Shown here one piece after another: positions 1 to 8,563 of a stretch of 64,000 nucleotides of DNA. Position 1 is the first letter of the stretch, and each line of letters begins with the position of its first letter. A program made the position numbers and the translations under genes. Source of the DNA: Methylorubrum suomiense (GTDB taxonomy: Bacteria > Pseudomonadota > Alphaproteobacteria > Rhizobiales > Beijerinckiaceae); NCBI RefSeq assembly GCF_022179765.1, contig NZ_BPRE01000003.1, positions 248,001 through 312,000 of the forward strand, read 5' to 3'. The notes below the pieces were generated by a model, which saw nothing but the letters and a program-made list of their open reading frames with translations, had not been told where the DNA came from and searched no databases.

Positions 1-672
1 GTCGAGCAGCCCGACCCAGAGCCGGTCGAACATCCCGTATTTCGAGCGGCCGGTGAAGCGCGGCCGGTCGATCACGTCGCGATGGACGACGCCGAATCCC
101 TCGCGGGTGACGAGGGCCGGCATGAAGCGGTGCAGCGCGTCGAAATAGGGCAGGCTTAGATAGACGTCGCGGCGAAACACCTTGAGCCCGCAGCCGGTGT
201 CGCGGGTCGCGTCCTTCAGGATCTTGCCGCGCACGCCGTTGGCGATCTTGGACTGGAACCGCTTCCAGCGTCCCTTGCGCCCCACCCGCTGCCCCTGAGC
301 GAGGCCGATGCCCGGACCGCCCTGATCGAGGGCGGCGTAGAGCGCCGGGATGAAGGACGGATCGTTCTGGCCGTCGCCGTCGAGCGTCGCGATCACGGGG
401 GCGCGGGCGCGCAGCACGCCGCTGCGCACCGCCGCGCTCTGTCCGCCGCTGCGATCGTGCCGCACGATCCGCAGCCAGGGATGGCTGTGCTGCGCCCGAA
501 CGAGGGCCTCATGGGTGTCGTCGGTCGAGCCGTCATCGACGTAGACCACCTCGAACGGGCTCAAGGGCCCGCAGGCACTGCCGATCTCGGCGACCAGGGC
601 CGCGATGTTGCCGGCCTCGTTCTTGACCGGCACCACGACCGAGAGACGCAAGGGGGACGGCGTCGTGCTCAT
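1..672 (-). CDS. Family 2 glycosyltransferase, DPM1/ArnC-like (partial, C-terminus beyond window)
   Basis: The frame opens with ATG at 672 and runs off the left edge with no stop, giving 224 residues. The N-terminus shows a GT-A fold: LSVVVPVKNEAGNI, then YVDDGSTDDT, then TLDGDGQNDPSFIPAL, the nucleotide and metal-binding signatures of the DPM1/GtrB/ArnC group. Such enzymes move a sugar from a nucleotide donor to a polyprenyl phosphate on the inner face of the cytoplasmic membrane. Its ATG overlaps the TGA of the GT39 gene upstream by 4 bases, so the two are translationally coupled. The pairing suggests that this enzyme makes the lipid-linked sugar and the GT39 protein uses it. The sugar and acceptor cannot be read from sequence. 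Confidence 0.9.
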   Translation of the reverse strand, partial: MSTTPSPLRLSVVVPVKNEAGNIAALVAEIGSACGPLSPFEVVYVDDGSTDDTHEALVRAQHSHPWLRIVRHDRSGGQSAAVRSGVLRARAPVIATLDGDGQNDPSFIPALYAALDQGGPGIGLAQGQRVGRKGRWKRFQSKIANGVRGKILKDATRDTGCGLKVFRRDVYLSLPYFDALHRFMPALVTREGFGVVHRDVIDRPRFTGRSKYGMFDRLWVGLLD

Positions 673-2432
673 GGGGCCGCATCCGGCAGAACGGCCCAGG
701 CCGAGACCCCGACCAGCTTGCCGCCGTTGATGTTGAAACCGGTAACGCGCCCGACCGGTCGTGCCGCGGGGCCGCCCCCCGCCGGTGCGAAGCCGTCGGC
801 GGACCGGTCCTCGACCAGGACGAGGCGGCAGCCGCCACCGTTGAGGAAGTCGCGCGCCTCCTCGGCCGAATTCAGCATGGCAAGGTCGGTCCCGAGCGTG
901 AAGACGAGGCTCGGCTCGCGCAGGCCGAGCGAAGCCGTGCGCGGCGCCGCGCAGGGCAGGCCGTCGCGGATCGCGGCCAAGCGCGGGGCGAGCTTGAGGC
1001 TCTGCAGCACCGGCTGGGTCAGGCCGAACACGGCGGGCGAGACGGCGAGGGAGGCGAGGATGGCGAGCACCAGCGCGCCCTCCCCCGCGCCGCGGCGGAA
1101 GGCGGCGAGCGCGAGGCCGGCCAGCGCGCAGGCCACGACGAGCAGCGGCAGGGCGACGAGCGGCAGCGCGCCGTCGAGCCGCCACGCGGCGGCGCTGAGG
1201 CCCAGGGTCAGTCCCACCGGGATCAGCACGACGAGGCCTGCGGTCCAGAGCGCGCCGGGCCGGCGTGGATCGAGGGCGTTGCGGTGGAGCGCCAGCACCG
1301 TGAGGATCGCCACGGCCGGCATCAGCGGCAGGACGTAATGGGGAAGCTTCGTCGGCAGAGCCTCGAAGATCAGCCAAGCGGGCACGATCCAGGCGAGGAG
1401 CAGGGCGACCGCGTCCTCCCCCCGCTTCGCCCAGGCGAAGGGAATGGCCAGACACGCGAAGGCGGCGCCCGGCCAGAAGGTCGCGAAGAAGGCGATCGCG
1501 TAGGCGCCGGGCGGGCCCCAGTGCTTTTCCGCCGCGCCGCCGACCTTGCCCAGCATGTCCTTCCCGACCGCTTCGCCGAAGAAGGCGCCGCCGCTCTTCC
1601 AGGCGATGGCCAGGAACCACGGCGCCACGACGACGAGGATCAGGGCGAGGCCGAGCCGCGGGCGCAGGTCGAGGAGCCAGCGGGCCGAGCCCTCGCGCAG
1701 GCACAGGACCAGGGCAGCGAGCCCCACGAAGAACGGCACCATCGGCCCCTTGATCAGGATGCCGAGGGCGAGGCCGCCCCAGAAGATCGCGGCCGTGGCC
1801 GGCGTGGCGGGGCCGCGGCGCCGCTCCAGCCGGGCGCGGCCGAGCCAGCTGCGGGCGAGCGCACCGAAGCTGGCGACCGCGCAGGCGGTGAGCAACGCGT
1901 CGGTCTTGGCGAGCCGGGCTTCGGCCGAGAGCATCAGGCAGGCCCCGAACAGGGCGGCGGCGAGGAACGCCCCGCGCCGCGGCAGGAGCGCGAGCGCGGC
2001 CCAGTAGGTCAGCAGGACGGCAGCGAGGGCCCCGACCAGCGAGGGGATCCGATAGAGGCCGATGGTGGTGCGCGCGTCCGGGACGCCGAGGGCCTCGGCG
2101 GCGGCGACGGTGGCGGCCTGCGCCCAGTAGATGCCCACCGGCTTCTTGTGGCGCGCCTCCGCCTGGAAGCGGATATCGACGAAATCGCCCGTCTCCAGCA
2201 TCTGCTTCGAGGCTTGGGCGAAGCGCGGCTCGTCCCGGTCCATCGGCTGGAGGGAGGCGATTCCGGGGAGGAAGCAGACGAGGCCGAGCAGGAGCAGCAG
2301 CGCGCAGGCGCGCCCGTGGCTCGCCGCACCGAGGGCGATCAGCCCGTCGGCGGCCCGCAGCAGGCCTGCGAGGGGGCCCGACGCCTCCGTCCGGTCGGAT
2401 CCGGCGCCCGCCGTCATTCCTGCGCGTGTCAT
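669..2432 (-). CDS. ArnT-like family 39 glycosyltransferase (integral membrane)
   Basis: This 587-residue polytopic membrane protein carries the GT39/ArnT hallmark DRDEPRFA at about residues 65-72, just after the first membrane helix, and RHKKPVGIYWAQA shortly after. ArnT/PMT enzymes transfer sugars from polyprenyl-phosphate donors to lipid A, protein or polysaccharide on the periplasmic side; the paired acidic residues of DRDEP act in catalysis. About a dozen hydrophobic segments follow, and the C-terminal soluble portion (about 480-587) contains LGTDLAMLNSAEEARDFL. The length fits ArnT (about 550). It overlaps the next gene by ATGA, forming an operon with the GT2. Aminoarabinose is not implied, because ArnT-like proteins are diverse in this clade. 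Confidence 0.88.
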   Translation of the reverse strand: MTRAGMTAGAGSDRTEASGPLAGLLRAADGLIALGAASHGRACALLLLLGLVCFLPGIASLQPMDRDEPRFAQASKQMLETGDFVDIRFQAEARHKKPVGIYWAQAATVAAAEALGVPDARTTIGLYRIPSLVGALAAVLLTYWAALALLPRRGAFLAAALFGACLMLSAEARLAKTDALLTACAVASFGALARSWLGRARLERRRGPATPATAAIFWGGLALGILIKGPMVPFFVGLAALVLCLREGSARWLLDLRPRLGLALILVVVAPWFLAIAWKSGGAFFGEAVGKDMLGKVGGAAEKHWGPPGAYAIAFFATFWPGAAFACLAIPFAWAKRGEDAVALLLAWIVPAWLIFEALPTKLPHYVLPLMPAVAILTVLALHRNALDPRRPGALWTAGLVVLIPVGLTLGLSAAAWRLDGALPLVALPLLVVACALAGLALAAFRRGAGEGALVLAILASLAVSPAVFGLTQPVLQSLKLAPRLAAIRDGLPCAAPRTASLGLREPSLVFTLGTDLAMLNSAEEARDFLNGGGCRLVLVEDRSADGFAPAGGGPAARPVGRVTGFNINGGKLVGVSAWAVLPDAAP

Positions 2433-2767
2433 GGATGCGAGGCGCCCGCGCCGAGAAACGGGGGCGTCCGGGTCGGGCGGGGGGGAAGCGGCATCGACGG
2501 CTCGGGAGCGGACCTGCGTCGAGGCCGACGGATGGCCCCGCCCCGGCCGGGCGCCGTGTCGGTGATCCCGCAGGGATTGTCAAATTCCCCTGTCGCTTGT
2601 TCCCCTGTCGCTTGGCGCCCGCCGTTCCGATCGCCCTCGTCCGACGAACCGGCCATGCCCGCCGGCGAAGAGCGTTCCGTGCGCCCGCACACAAGTCTCC
2701 GGCCTGGGCAGGGCAAACATGCGCTGGGCGGGTAGCCGGCACGGAAGGCCGACCCTATATCCCGCTC
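2433..2767. other. Intergenic region between divergent GT39 and small-protein genes
   Basis: This is 335 bases between divergent starts and so should hold two promoters, but I see no clear -35/-10 pair. It contains a perfect tandem duplication of a 15-base unit (TTCCCCTGTCGCTTG) at 2585-2599 and 2600-2614. Frames crossing it in several registers show no family resemblance. Confidence 0.5.
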
Positions 2768-2962
2768 ATGGCAAATAACAGCGCAAACCCTTACACCCTC
2801 GAGATCGAAGCCTGCGAGCGCCCGGCGGGACACTTCACCTGGGCGATCCGGCGAAACGGCAAGCTCTTTCAGCGCGCTGACCGCGTGCAGACCACGGAAG
2901 AGGCGGCCGAGCGCAGCGGCCTCGCCGCTCTGGAAAAGCTTCTGAGCGGCCGCGAGCGCTGA
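2768..2962 (+). CDS. Small conserved hypothetical protein (64 aa)
   Basis: ATG at 2768 begins a 64-residue soluble protein (MANNSANPYTLEIEACERP...). It has a compact beta-type pattern (YTLEIEA, HFTWAIRRNGKLFQR) followed by an alpha helix rich in Glu and Ala (TTEEAAERSGLAALEKLL). I recognise this as the kind of small conserved protein seen in Methylobacterium-type genomes but know no function. A longer in-frame reading from 2426 is possible but covers non-conserved-looking sequence. A terminator-like hairpin lies 60 bases downstream. Confidence 0.7.
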   Translation: MANNSANPYTLEIEACERPAGHFTWAIRRNGKLFQRADRVQTTEEAAERSGLAALEKLLSGRER

Positions 2963-3021
2963 TCGGGCGGGCCGCCCGAGCGGCCCACCGCGCTCCACCC
3001 GACAATCCACGACGAACCGTG

Positions 3022-3056
3022 AAAGGCTCCCGGGTCCAACCCCCGCGGGGCCTTTT
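3022..3056 (+). terminator. Rho-independent-like hairpin after the 64-aa gene
   Basis: AAAGGCTCC (3022-3030) can pair with GGGGCCTTT (3047-3055), including one G-U pair, and TTTT follows at 3052-3055. It lies between the small gene and the acyl-CoA ligase, so it probably separates their transcription. Confidence 0.55.
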
Positions 3057-3114
3057 CCGTCGTTGATCGTGCGGAGGGCTCGGCTAAGGTCTCCTGAAAA
3101 GGGAGGCGACGCCG

Positions 3115-4746
3115 ATGGCGCGCGAGACGATCTATGACCGGGATCTCGATCGGAATCCGGCCAATTACCAGCCGCTGACGCCGCTGACCTATCTCGACCG
3201 GGCCGCCCGGACCTTTCCGGACCGCGTTGCGGTGGTCCACGGGACGCTGCGCCGTTCCTATTCCGATCTCTACGCGCGCTGCCGGCGCCTCGCGGCGGCG
3301 CTCAAGGCCCGCGGCATCGGCCGGGGCGACACCGTGGCGGTGCTGCTCGCCAACACGCCCGCGATGATCGAGTGCCATTACGGCGTGCCGATGACGGGCG
3401 CGGTGCTCAACACGCTCAACACCCGCCTCGATGCCGAGGCCCTCGGCTTCTGTCTCGACCACGGCGAGGCCAAAATCCTCATCGTCGATCGTGAATTCTC
3501 GAAGCTCGCCCGCGGCGCGCTCGAGAAGGCCGAGGTGACGCCGTTCGTCATCGATTACGACGATCCGGAATTCACCGGCGACGGCTCCGCCCTCGGCGGG
3601 ACCGATTACGAGGCCTTCCTGGCTGCCGGCGATCCCGACCACGACTGGGCGATGCCGGACGACGAGTGGGACGCGATCTCGCTCAACTACACCTCCGGCA
3701 CCACGGGCGATCCGAAGGGAGTGGTCTACCATCACCGCGGCGCGGCCCTGCTCGCGCTCGGCAACGTCATCACGGCCGGCATGGGCCAGCACGCGGTCTA
3801 TCTCTGGACCCTGCCGATGTTCCACTGCAACGGCTGGTGCTTCCCGTGGTCGCTCTCGGTGGTGGCCGGCACCCATGTCTGCCTGCGGCAGGTGCGGGCG
3901 GGCGCAATGTACGCGGCGCTCGCCGAGCACGGCGTGACGCATCTCTCCGGCGCGCCGATCGTGATGTCGACGCTGCTCAACGCCCCCGACGACCAGAAGC
4001 GGCCCCTCCCCCAGCGCGTTCACTTCCTGACTGCCGCCGCGCCGCCGCCCGAGGCGGTGCTCGCCGCCATGGGGGATGCCGGCTTCGACGTGACCCATCT
4101 CTACGGCCTCACCGAGACCTACGGTCCCGCGGTGGTCAATGCGTGGCACGAGGAATGGACCGACCTCCCCTCCGACGAGCGCGCGCGGAAGAAGGCCCGC
4201 CAGGGTGTGCGCTATCCCGTGCTGGAGGGGCTCGACGTGCGCGATCCCGAGAGCATGGAATCCCTGCCGGCCGACGGCCAGACCCTCGGCGAGGTGATGT
4301 TCCGCGGCAACGTGGTGATGCGCGGCTACCTGAAGAATCCCAAATCCACCCAGGCGGCCTTCGCGGGCGGTTGGTTCCGCTCCGGCGATCTTGGGGTGAA
4401 GCACCCGGACGGCTACATCCAGCTGAAGGACCGCTCGAAGGACATCATCATCTCGGGCGGCGAGAACATCTCCTCCATCGAGGTCGAGGACGCCCTGTTC
4501 AAGCACCCGGCGGTGGCCGCCGCCGCCGTCGTCGCCAAGCCCGACGAGAAATGGGGCGAGACACCCTGCGCCTTCGTCGAGCTGAAGGAGGGCAAGGACG
4601 TCTCGCCCGAGGACCTGATCGCGTGGTGCCGCGAGCGGCTCGCCCCCTACAAGCTGCCGCGCCACGTGGTGTTCGGGGAACTGCCCAAGACCTCGACGGG
4701 GAAGGTGCAGAAATTCATCCTGCGGGAGAAGGCGCGGGAGGGCTGA
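3115..4746 (+). CDS. Fatty acyl-CoA / methylmercaptopropionyl-type CoA ligase (AMP-forming)
   Basis: This is a 543-residue member of the ANL adenylating superfamily. The P-loop signature YTSGTTGDPKGVVYHHRG starts near residue 192, LYGLTETYG near 330 is the adenylate-binding A5 motif, RSGDLGVKHPDGY near 422 supplies the ribose-binding Asp, and the C-terminal STGKVQKFILRE near 530 holds the catalytic Lys. Such enzymes activate a carboxylic acid to an acyl-adenylate and then a CoA thioester in the cytosol. The full-length pattern (LTPLTYLDRAARTFPDR, FHCNGWCFPW) resembles medium/long-chain acyl-CoA synthetases and DmdB-type ligases. Substrate is not assignable. GGGAGG about 9 bases upstream supports the ATG at 3115. 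It appears monocistronic. Confidence 0.92.
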   Translation: MARETIYDRDLDRNPANYQPLTPLTYLDRAARTFPDRVAVVHGTLRRSYSDLYARCRRLAAALKARGIGRGDTVAVLLANTPAMIECHYGVPMTGAVLNTLNTRLDAEALGFCLDHGEAKILIVDREFSKLARGALEKAEVTPFVIDYDDPEFTGDGSALGGTDYEAFLAAGDPDHDWAMPDDEWDAISLNYTSGTTGDPKGVVYHHRGAALLALGNVITAGMGQHAVYLWTLPMFHCNGWCFPWSLSVVAGTHVCLRQVRAGAMYAALAEHGVTHLSGAPIVMSTLLNAPDDQKRPLPQRVHFLTAAAPPPEAVLAAMGDAGFDVTHLYGLTETYGPAVVNAWHEEWTDLPSDERARKKARQGVRYPVLEGLDVRDPESMESLPADGQTLGEVMFRGNVVMRGYLKNPKSTQAAFAGGWFRSGDLGVKHPDGYIQLKDRSKDIIISGGENISSIEVEDALFKHPAVAAAAVVAKPDEKWGETPCAFVELKEGKDVSPEDLIAWCRERLAPYKLPRHVVFGELPKTSTGKVQKFILREKAREG

Positions 4747-5065
4747 GGCCGCTTTACCCCCGCAGAGGCCGTGTAGCGACGTACTATAATGGAGTTTCTC
4801 GAACGGGCGCTTGCGACCGCGCGGGGCCTACCCTGAAGGTGCAATACGATGCAACGCTGTTGCTCGCCTTCATTGGCGACGATCCCCCTTAATTTACCAA
4901 CTTACCTCGGACGAGGAGGCGAGCTAGTCAAATCCGATGCCGATGCCGAGGCGGCGCGCGGCGACCGCGCACTGACGAAGAAGTACGTGCCATGTCGGCG
5001 AAGCAATAAATGAGGCTCCCAACTGAGCACATAAGTTGACACATATTTATATCATGTAATGCAAG
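4747..5065. other. Intergenic region and left margin of the A+T-rich island
   Basis: Composition changes from G+C-rich (to about 4870) to A+T-rich (from about 5020) across this 319-base gap. I see no tRNA, integrase or obvious attachment repeat. The right end (5020-5065) is downstream of a minus-strand gene and contains T/A runs that may act in termination. Confidence 0.45.
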
Positions 5066-6217
5066 TTAATTGTTTATTGTTTCGAACAGAGAGGCTTGCT
5101 CTGTCGGCGATCTTGTTGGTATACTTTTGAAAGTGAGCCCCTTGATTGCGCCTATGTCGCGCACGGCACGAGTGACGTGATGAGTTGTGTTGATTTCTCG
5201 CCAAGTAGTACCATTACCGGGGCCTTCCCAGCCCTGCGCACATCGATAAATAAAATCGTCCGCTGACGAAAATTCTCGGCCAGCAAATTGGCCGCTATTA
5301 ATTATTCGCATGCAAACTTGTCGCATTGCATCTTTTGCAGTACCTGTCGGTGATCCGCGTACTACAAGCCAGCTTGAAATTAAGGCATATCTATAGTGAC
5401 GTATTGGAATACCGCCGCCATTTTTTTGAAATTTGATCTTTGAGCAGTCTGCTCCAAAATCTCCGAAGACAAGTCTGTCTGTCGAGCGCCCGTCGAGCTT
5501 GACCGCCTCTTGCCAAGCTAGCCATTCATTGCGAGGCACTACGAAAGAATTATTATCGCTCGCTGGATTCGTTGTAGGATAGTTGCTTCCCTGAAAAACT
5601 ATGGATTGCCAGCGGCCAATTTCCTGTAGATCCTCCAGAACACTTTGTGCGATCTGGCCGACAATTTTTGGGGATGAAAAATCAGCCTCAGAGAAGTCCG
5701 ATATTATAACGCATTCCTGCTCCGATATGCCCATAAGCGATAGGGATTTTGCGATATATGCTGCTGTATCGGCATCTACTTCATCAAATTTGATCCGTAG
5801 TACTGCCTTGATTGGCCCATCAGATAAAACTTTTCGAAAGCTTGCTGAGCGATTACTTAGCGCATCGCTTGGAGTAAGAACAGGAATCAGCTTTGCTCCA
5901 GCATGCTTCGCGACTTGAAATATGCGAGGAAGCCATTCCAGAGAAGTTTCTTCGCCAAATTCACTAAATAAGAATCTCGTATCGAGGAATGCATCACGGA
6001 GAGGCCAATGTTCAGCAATTTTTCGGCCTGTACCATAAATTATCTCCTCCTGAGTAAGCTGCCGTTGCTTCTCGGGGTCGATATCCTTGGGTGGCGGGAC
6101 GATAAAGTGTGGTATGATTTTGTCTATAATGTCAGGCGCTAGGCGCTGTATCCCTCTTATCTCGCCTGCTTTGGCGCGGAGTGCAGGTACATATAAAAGA
6201 TTTTTTGAATTAGACAC
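5066..6217 (-). CDS. Beta family protein (PF14350-like), partner of the ImmA/IrrE gene
   Basis: This is a 383-residue soluble protein. Its features match the beta family: an opening YVPALRAKAGEIRGI, a central VFQGSNYP near residue 195, then VPRNEWLAWQEAV, LVFGDFGADC, PIRHYRYALISSWLVVRG and a C-terminal GPGNGTTWREINTTHH. The biochemical activity of this family is not known to me. It starts with GTG at 6217, and GAGG eight bases upstream overlaps the stop codon of the protease gene (gap 8 bases), so the two are co-translated. Codon use is A+T-rich. By context it may be the effector or target of the XRE/ImmA regulator, in the manner of a toxin-antitoxin or defence pair; that is inference. Confidence 0.8.
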   Translation of the reverse strand: MSNSKNLLYVPALRAKAGEIRGIQRLAPDIIDKIIPHFIVPPPKDIDPEKQRQLTQEEIIYGTGRKIAEHWPLRDAFLDTRFLFSEFGEETSLEWLPRIFQVAKHAGAKLIPVLTPSDALSNRSASFRKVLSDGPIKAVLRIKFDEVDADTAAYIAKSLSLMGISEQECVIISDFSEADFSSPKIVGQIAQSVLEDLQEIGRWQSIVFQGSNYPTTNPASDNNSFVVPRNEWLAWQEAVKLDGRSTDRLVFGDFGADCSKIKFQKNGGGIPIRHYRYALISSWLVVRGSPTGTAKDAMRQVCMRIINSGQFAGREFSSADDFIYRCAQGWEGPGNGTTWREINTTHHVTRAVRDIGAIKGLTFKSIPTRSPTEQASLFETINN

Positions 6218-6225
6218 AGTCTACC

Positions 6226-7518
6226 TCACTTGTTTTGGATCAGCTGGTTTCTTACTGTGCCCTTTCCGAGCAGATCTGAAAAGATTGTATAATTGTTTCG
6301 TTCTTTTTGAATCCTCCCAAAGACTATTGCTGAATTTATGTTCATTTCTCGAGCAAATTTTTCAATCGGACCAGTAGATTTTGATATGCGCGCGGGAGAT
6401 CTCTTCCATTTTTCTTCGGGTATCAGCAAATTTGATGCAAACTCGTTTGCTTCAAGTTCTACTTCTTCTAAGCTTGGGCGCTCCACATCATCAAAAAAGC
6501 CAACATTTAGTCCAGAACGGTAATGCAGCAGTGCATGCCCAACTTCATGGAGAAGTGTAAACCAAAAATTATCTATCGTATCCCTTCTTAGCGTTAAGCC
6601 GATAACTGGGATGCCATCCACAAGAAAAGCAGCTCCATCGACTCGCATACCTGGGATCTGCCGTTCGGCGACAAGGACAATACCTTTGGTGAGCAGCATT
6701 TCACGCGCTTGAATAGGTCCGTCAGGCAGGTTGCTGAGATGTACGAGATCAATTAGCCAAGTTGCGTCTCCCATACAGTACTTAACTGTTTTATCACTGA
6801 TTATGCGAGAAGCAATTCTCGCTACGCGCGATTTCCAGGCAACTAACAGCAAATCATCGGTGCGTGACTCTGTATTTAAACCTGTGCGCAATAGGGTTGG
6901 GGTGCCAAATTTTAAGATATGGTCTGTTACGTCTCGATGAAGATATGTAAAGCTCTCCTCATCGCTCGAATTTTTTAGAGTGTCGTCTAGCCATTGGTGT
7001 TCTCTCGCGTGTTTAAGTATTTTTTTCACATCAACCGCCGAAATGCTTTCGGCAACATTCCATCCGCTTAAAATCCAGCTTGATAAGTCGAGTTGCCACT
7101 GTAAGCCTAATACTGCTGCAACGCGCTGAAAGTTTCCAAGACTTATCGAGCGATACCGATCGGCCTCGTAACGTTGGATTTGCTGTTCTTTGAGACCGAG
7201 TTTACGTGCGAGATCTTTTTGCGTCAGATCACGGGCTATTCTTGCAACAATTAGTGAGAGTCCAGGATCGCGTCCGGCGCGCTTCTGTAAGTCTTTATAA
7301 TCACCTTGCTTTGCAGTCTCGTAGGCATTGATTAAAGAGACTAGGTCCTGTCTCTGCCTACTATAGGATTTGTATAATGCGTTGACAACTTGGGGAGGGA
7401 GGCCTGCTTTGATGGGCTCAAATGTTTTTTCTGAGGAGAGGAGCCGATCAAATTCGGCCACTGCCGTACGGGCTGCCCTAGCTTCGCGTTCGTTGAGTAC
7501 CACGTCCATGTTGATCAT
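6226..7518 (-). CDS. XRE-family regulator fused to ImmA/IrrE metallo-endopeptidase
   Basis: Counted from ATG 7518, this 430-residue protein has an N-terminal helical segment, an XRE-type helix-turn-helix at about 85-140 (ARDLTQKDLARKLGLKEQQI) and a C-terminal zinc-peptidase domain with the gluzincin-like motif HEVGHALLH at about 324-332, preceded by IPVIGLTLRRDTIDNFWFTL. ImmA/IrrE enzymes cleave repressors or antitoxins, as ImmA does for ImmR and IrrE for DdrO. A frame from GTG 7533 exists, but that codon lies inside the promoter, so ATG 7518 (or 7509) is preferred. It is the first gene of an A+T-rich operon with the beta-family gene. Confidence 0.85.
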   Translation of the reverse strand: MINMDVVLNEREARAARTAVAEFDRLLSSEKTFEPIKAGLPPQVVNALYKSYSRQRQDLVSLINAYETAKQGDYKDLQKRAGRDPGLSLIVARIARDLTQKDLARKLGLKEQQIQRYEADRYRSISLGNFQRVAAVLGLQWQLDLSSWILSGWNVAESISAVDVKKILKHAREHQWLDDTLKNSSDEESFTYLHRDVTDHILKFGTPTLLRTGLNTESRTDDLLLVAWKSRVARIASRIISDKTVKYCMGDATWLIDLVHLSNLPDGPIQAREMLLTKGIVLVAERQIPGMRVDGAAFLVDGIPVIGLTLRRDTIDNFWFTLLHEVGHALLHYRSGLNVGFFDDVERPSLEEVELEANEFASNLLIPEEKWKRSPARISKSTGPIEKFAREMNINSAIVFGRIQKERNNYTIFSDLLGKGTVRNQLIQNK

Positions 7519-7524
7519 AGTTTC

Positions 7525-7552
7525 AGGGTACACAACAAAATGGTTGTGTCAA
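7525..7552 (-). promoter_or_regulatory. Sigma70-type promoter with embedded palindromic operator for the ImmA-beta operon
   Basis: On the minus strand TTGACA (7552-7547) is followed by a 16-base spacer and TACCCT (7530-7525). The inverted repeat ACACAAC-N6-GTTGTGT (7530-7549) overlaps the -35 hexamer and the whole spacer, which is where a dimeric XRE repressor would block polymerase. The predicted transcription start (about 7518) coincides with the ATG, implying a leaderless message and autoregulation. This is inference from spacing and symmetry. Confidence 0.65.
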
Positions 7553-8036
7553 GTTGGGGCTTGGCGTGGGTTCATCTGATAGCTCCAGCGCGAGCCGGTA
7601 GGATGGCGCTTTCCTTCGGTGGTCGCTTATCGGCCATCGGTGCGGCTCCCGCAGACCGACGTATACTTACACGTTTCTTGCCTTTGCAGCCGTGCTCGGC
7701 TTCGTCCTCGCCCCGCCAGCACAGGCCCAGACTTCGGATCAGGCGTAATTGATCATGATGAGAACGCAGCCATCACTCTCTAGCTCCTCGCAGAGTGCTT
7801 CGCCCAGCTCTATCCGAAAGTGACGACCCTGCGGCGGGCGGAGTAATGTGGATCTGCGGCTCGGCCGACATGAACAACCTGGAACGAGCTGTATCCCGGG
7901 AACGCGTCGCTTAGTGATTGATGCGGCGCGCTGGTTCCTCTGCCGGGTATCTGTGAGACCGTAACTCATTAAACCGCGGGCAAGCCGTAGATTACGGCCC
8001 CAGTTCGATCTCTGCCTCGATGGTGCGCGGCCGGCG
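7553..8036. other. Non-coding/decayed region right of the island
   Basis: Apart from the signal-peptide remnant at 7659-7748, I find no intact gene in these 484 bases. Reading frames are short and interrupted: the phase that reads LLAECFAQLYPKVTTL near 7780-7850 is flanked by stops, suggesting remnants of former genes. Confidence 0.5.
7659..7748 (+). pseudogene. Remnant of a small secreted protein (signal peptide only)
   Basis: The frame from about 7659 to the TAA at 7746-7748 reads TFLAFAAVLGFVLAPPAQAQ followed by TSDQA and stop. This has the hydrophobic core and AQA cleavage site of a Sec signal peptide, but there is no in-frame start codon near its beginning, and the mature part is only a few residues. 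It is best read as the truncated beginning of an exported protein gene beside the insertion scar. Confidence 0.45.
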
Positions 8037-8399
8037 TCAGCCCACCCCGAGGCGGCGGGCCACGTCGATGATCGCGGACATGCGATAGGGCTTCATCACC
8101 AGCACGCTCTCGGCCACCTGCCGCGGCTGCTCGTTGCTGTATCCGGTCACGTAGATCACCGGCAGGTCGGGCTGTAACGCGCGGGCGCGCTCGGCGAGAT
8201 CCCAGCCGTCGAGCTGGCCCGGCAGGCGGATGTCGGTGAACAGGAGATCGACCCGGGGCCGGGCGCGCAGCAGGTCGTAGGCCTGTTCCGCGGTGCCGGC
8301 GCAGAGCACGTCGTAGCCCGCATCCTCGAACTCCATGGAGACGGCGCTGAGGAGCATCTCCTCGTCCTCAACGACCAGCACGGTCCGCTTGTCGGACAT
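8037..8399 (-). CDS. Single-domain response regulator (CheY-like)
   Basis: This 120-residue protein is a bare receiver domain. VLVVEDEEMLL provides the acidic pocket, D56 in LLFTDIRLPG is the phospho-acceptor, VIYVTGYS holds the switch Thr, and VMKPYRM the conserved Lys. No output domain is present, so it must act by protein-protein contact or phosphate transfer. It lies 164 bases downstream of the histidine kinase on the same strand and resembles the receiver modules usually found at the C-terminus of GGVAHDFNNLL-type hybrid kinases, here split off as a separate gene. It is most likely the cognate partner of that kinase. Confidence 0.9.
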   Translation of the reverse strand: MSDKRTVLVVEDEEMLLSAVSMEFEDAGYDVLCAGTAEQAYDLLRARPRVDLLFTDIRLPGQLDGWDLAERARALQPDLPVIYVTGYSNEQPRQVAESVLVMKPYRMSAIIDVARRLGVG

Positions 8400-8563
8400 G
8401 TCTCACGCTCCCCCCGGCCGTGCGCGGCCCTGTCTTCCTGCGATGCTCCGCCGGGCGGAGCGGCCCCCGGACCATCGTCCCGGAAGCTGGTGCCGGCCTG
8501 TCTCGTTGATGCCCGAATCGGCTCCGCCGCTGATCGTTCGCCGATCCCCCGCTCCGGCAGGGC

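Larger units (their letters stand above)
4880..7560. mobile_element. Low-G+C acquired island carrying ImmA/IrrE and beta-family genes
   Basis: Base composition drops sharply between about 4880 and 7560 relative to the G+C-rich flanks, and codon use in both genes favours A/T third positions. The two genes form a self-contained operon with its own promoter/operator. No transposase, integrase or direct-repeat boundary is visible, so the ends are approximate and the transfer mechanism is unknown. The 500 bases to the right hold decayed sequence including a truncated signal-peptide reading frame, consistent with a hot spot of insertion and loss. Confidence 0.65.

Noticed and set aside
4750..8036. 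tRNA-associated attachment site for the island
   Set aside because: No tRNA gene, integrase or direct repeat could be found at either margin.
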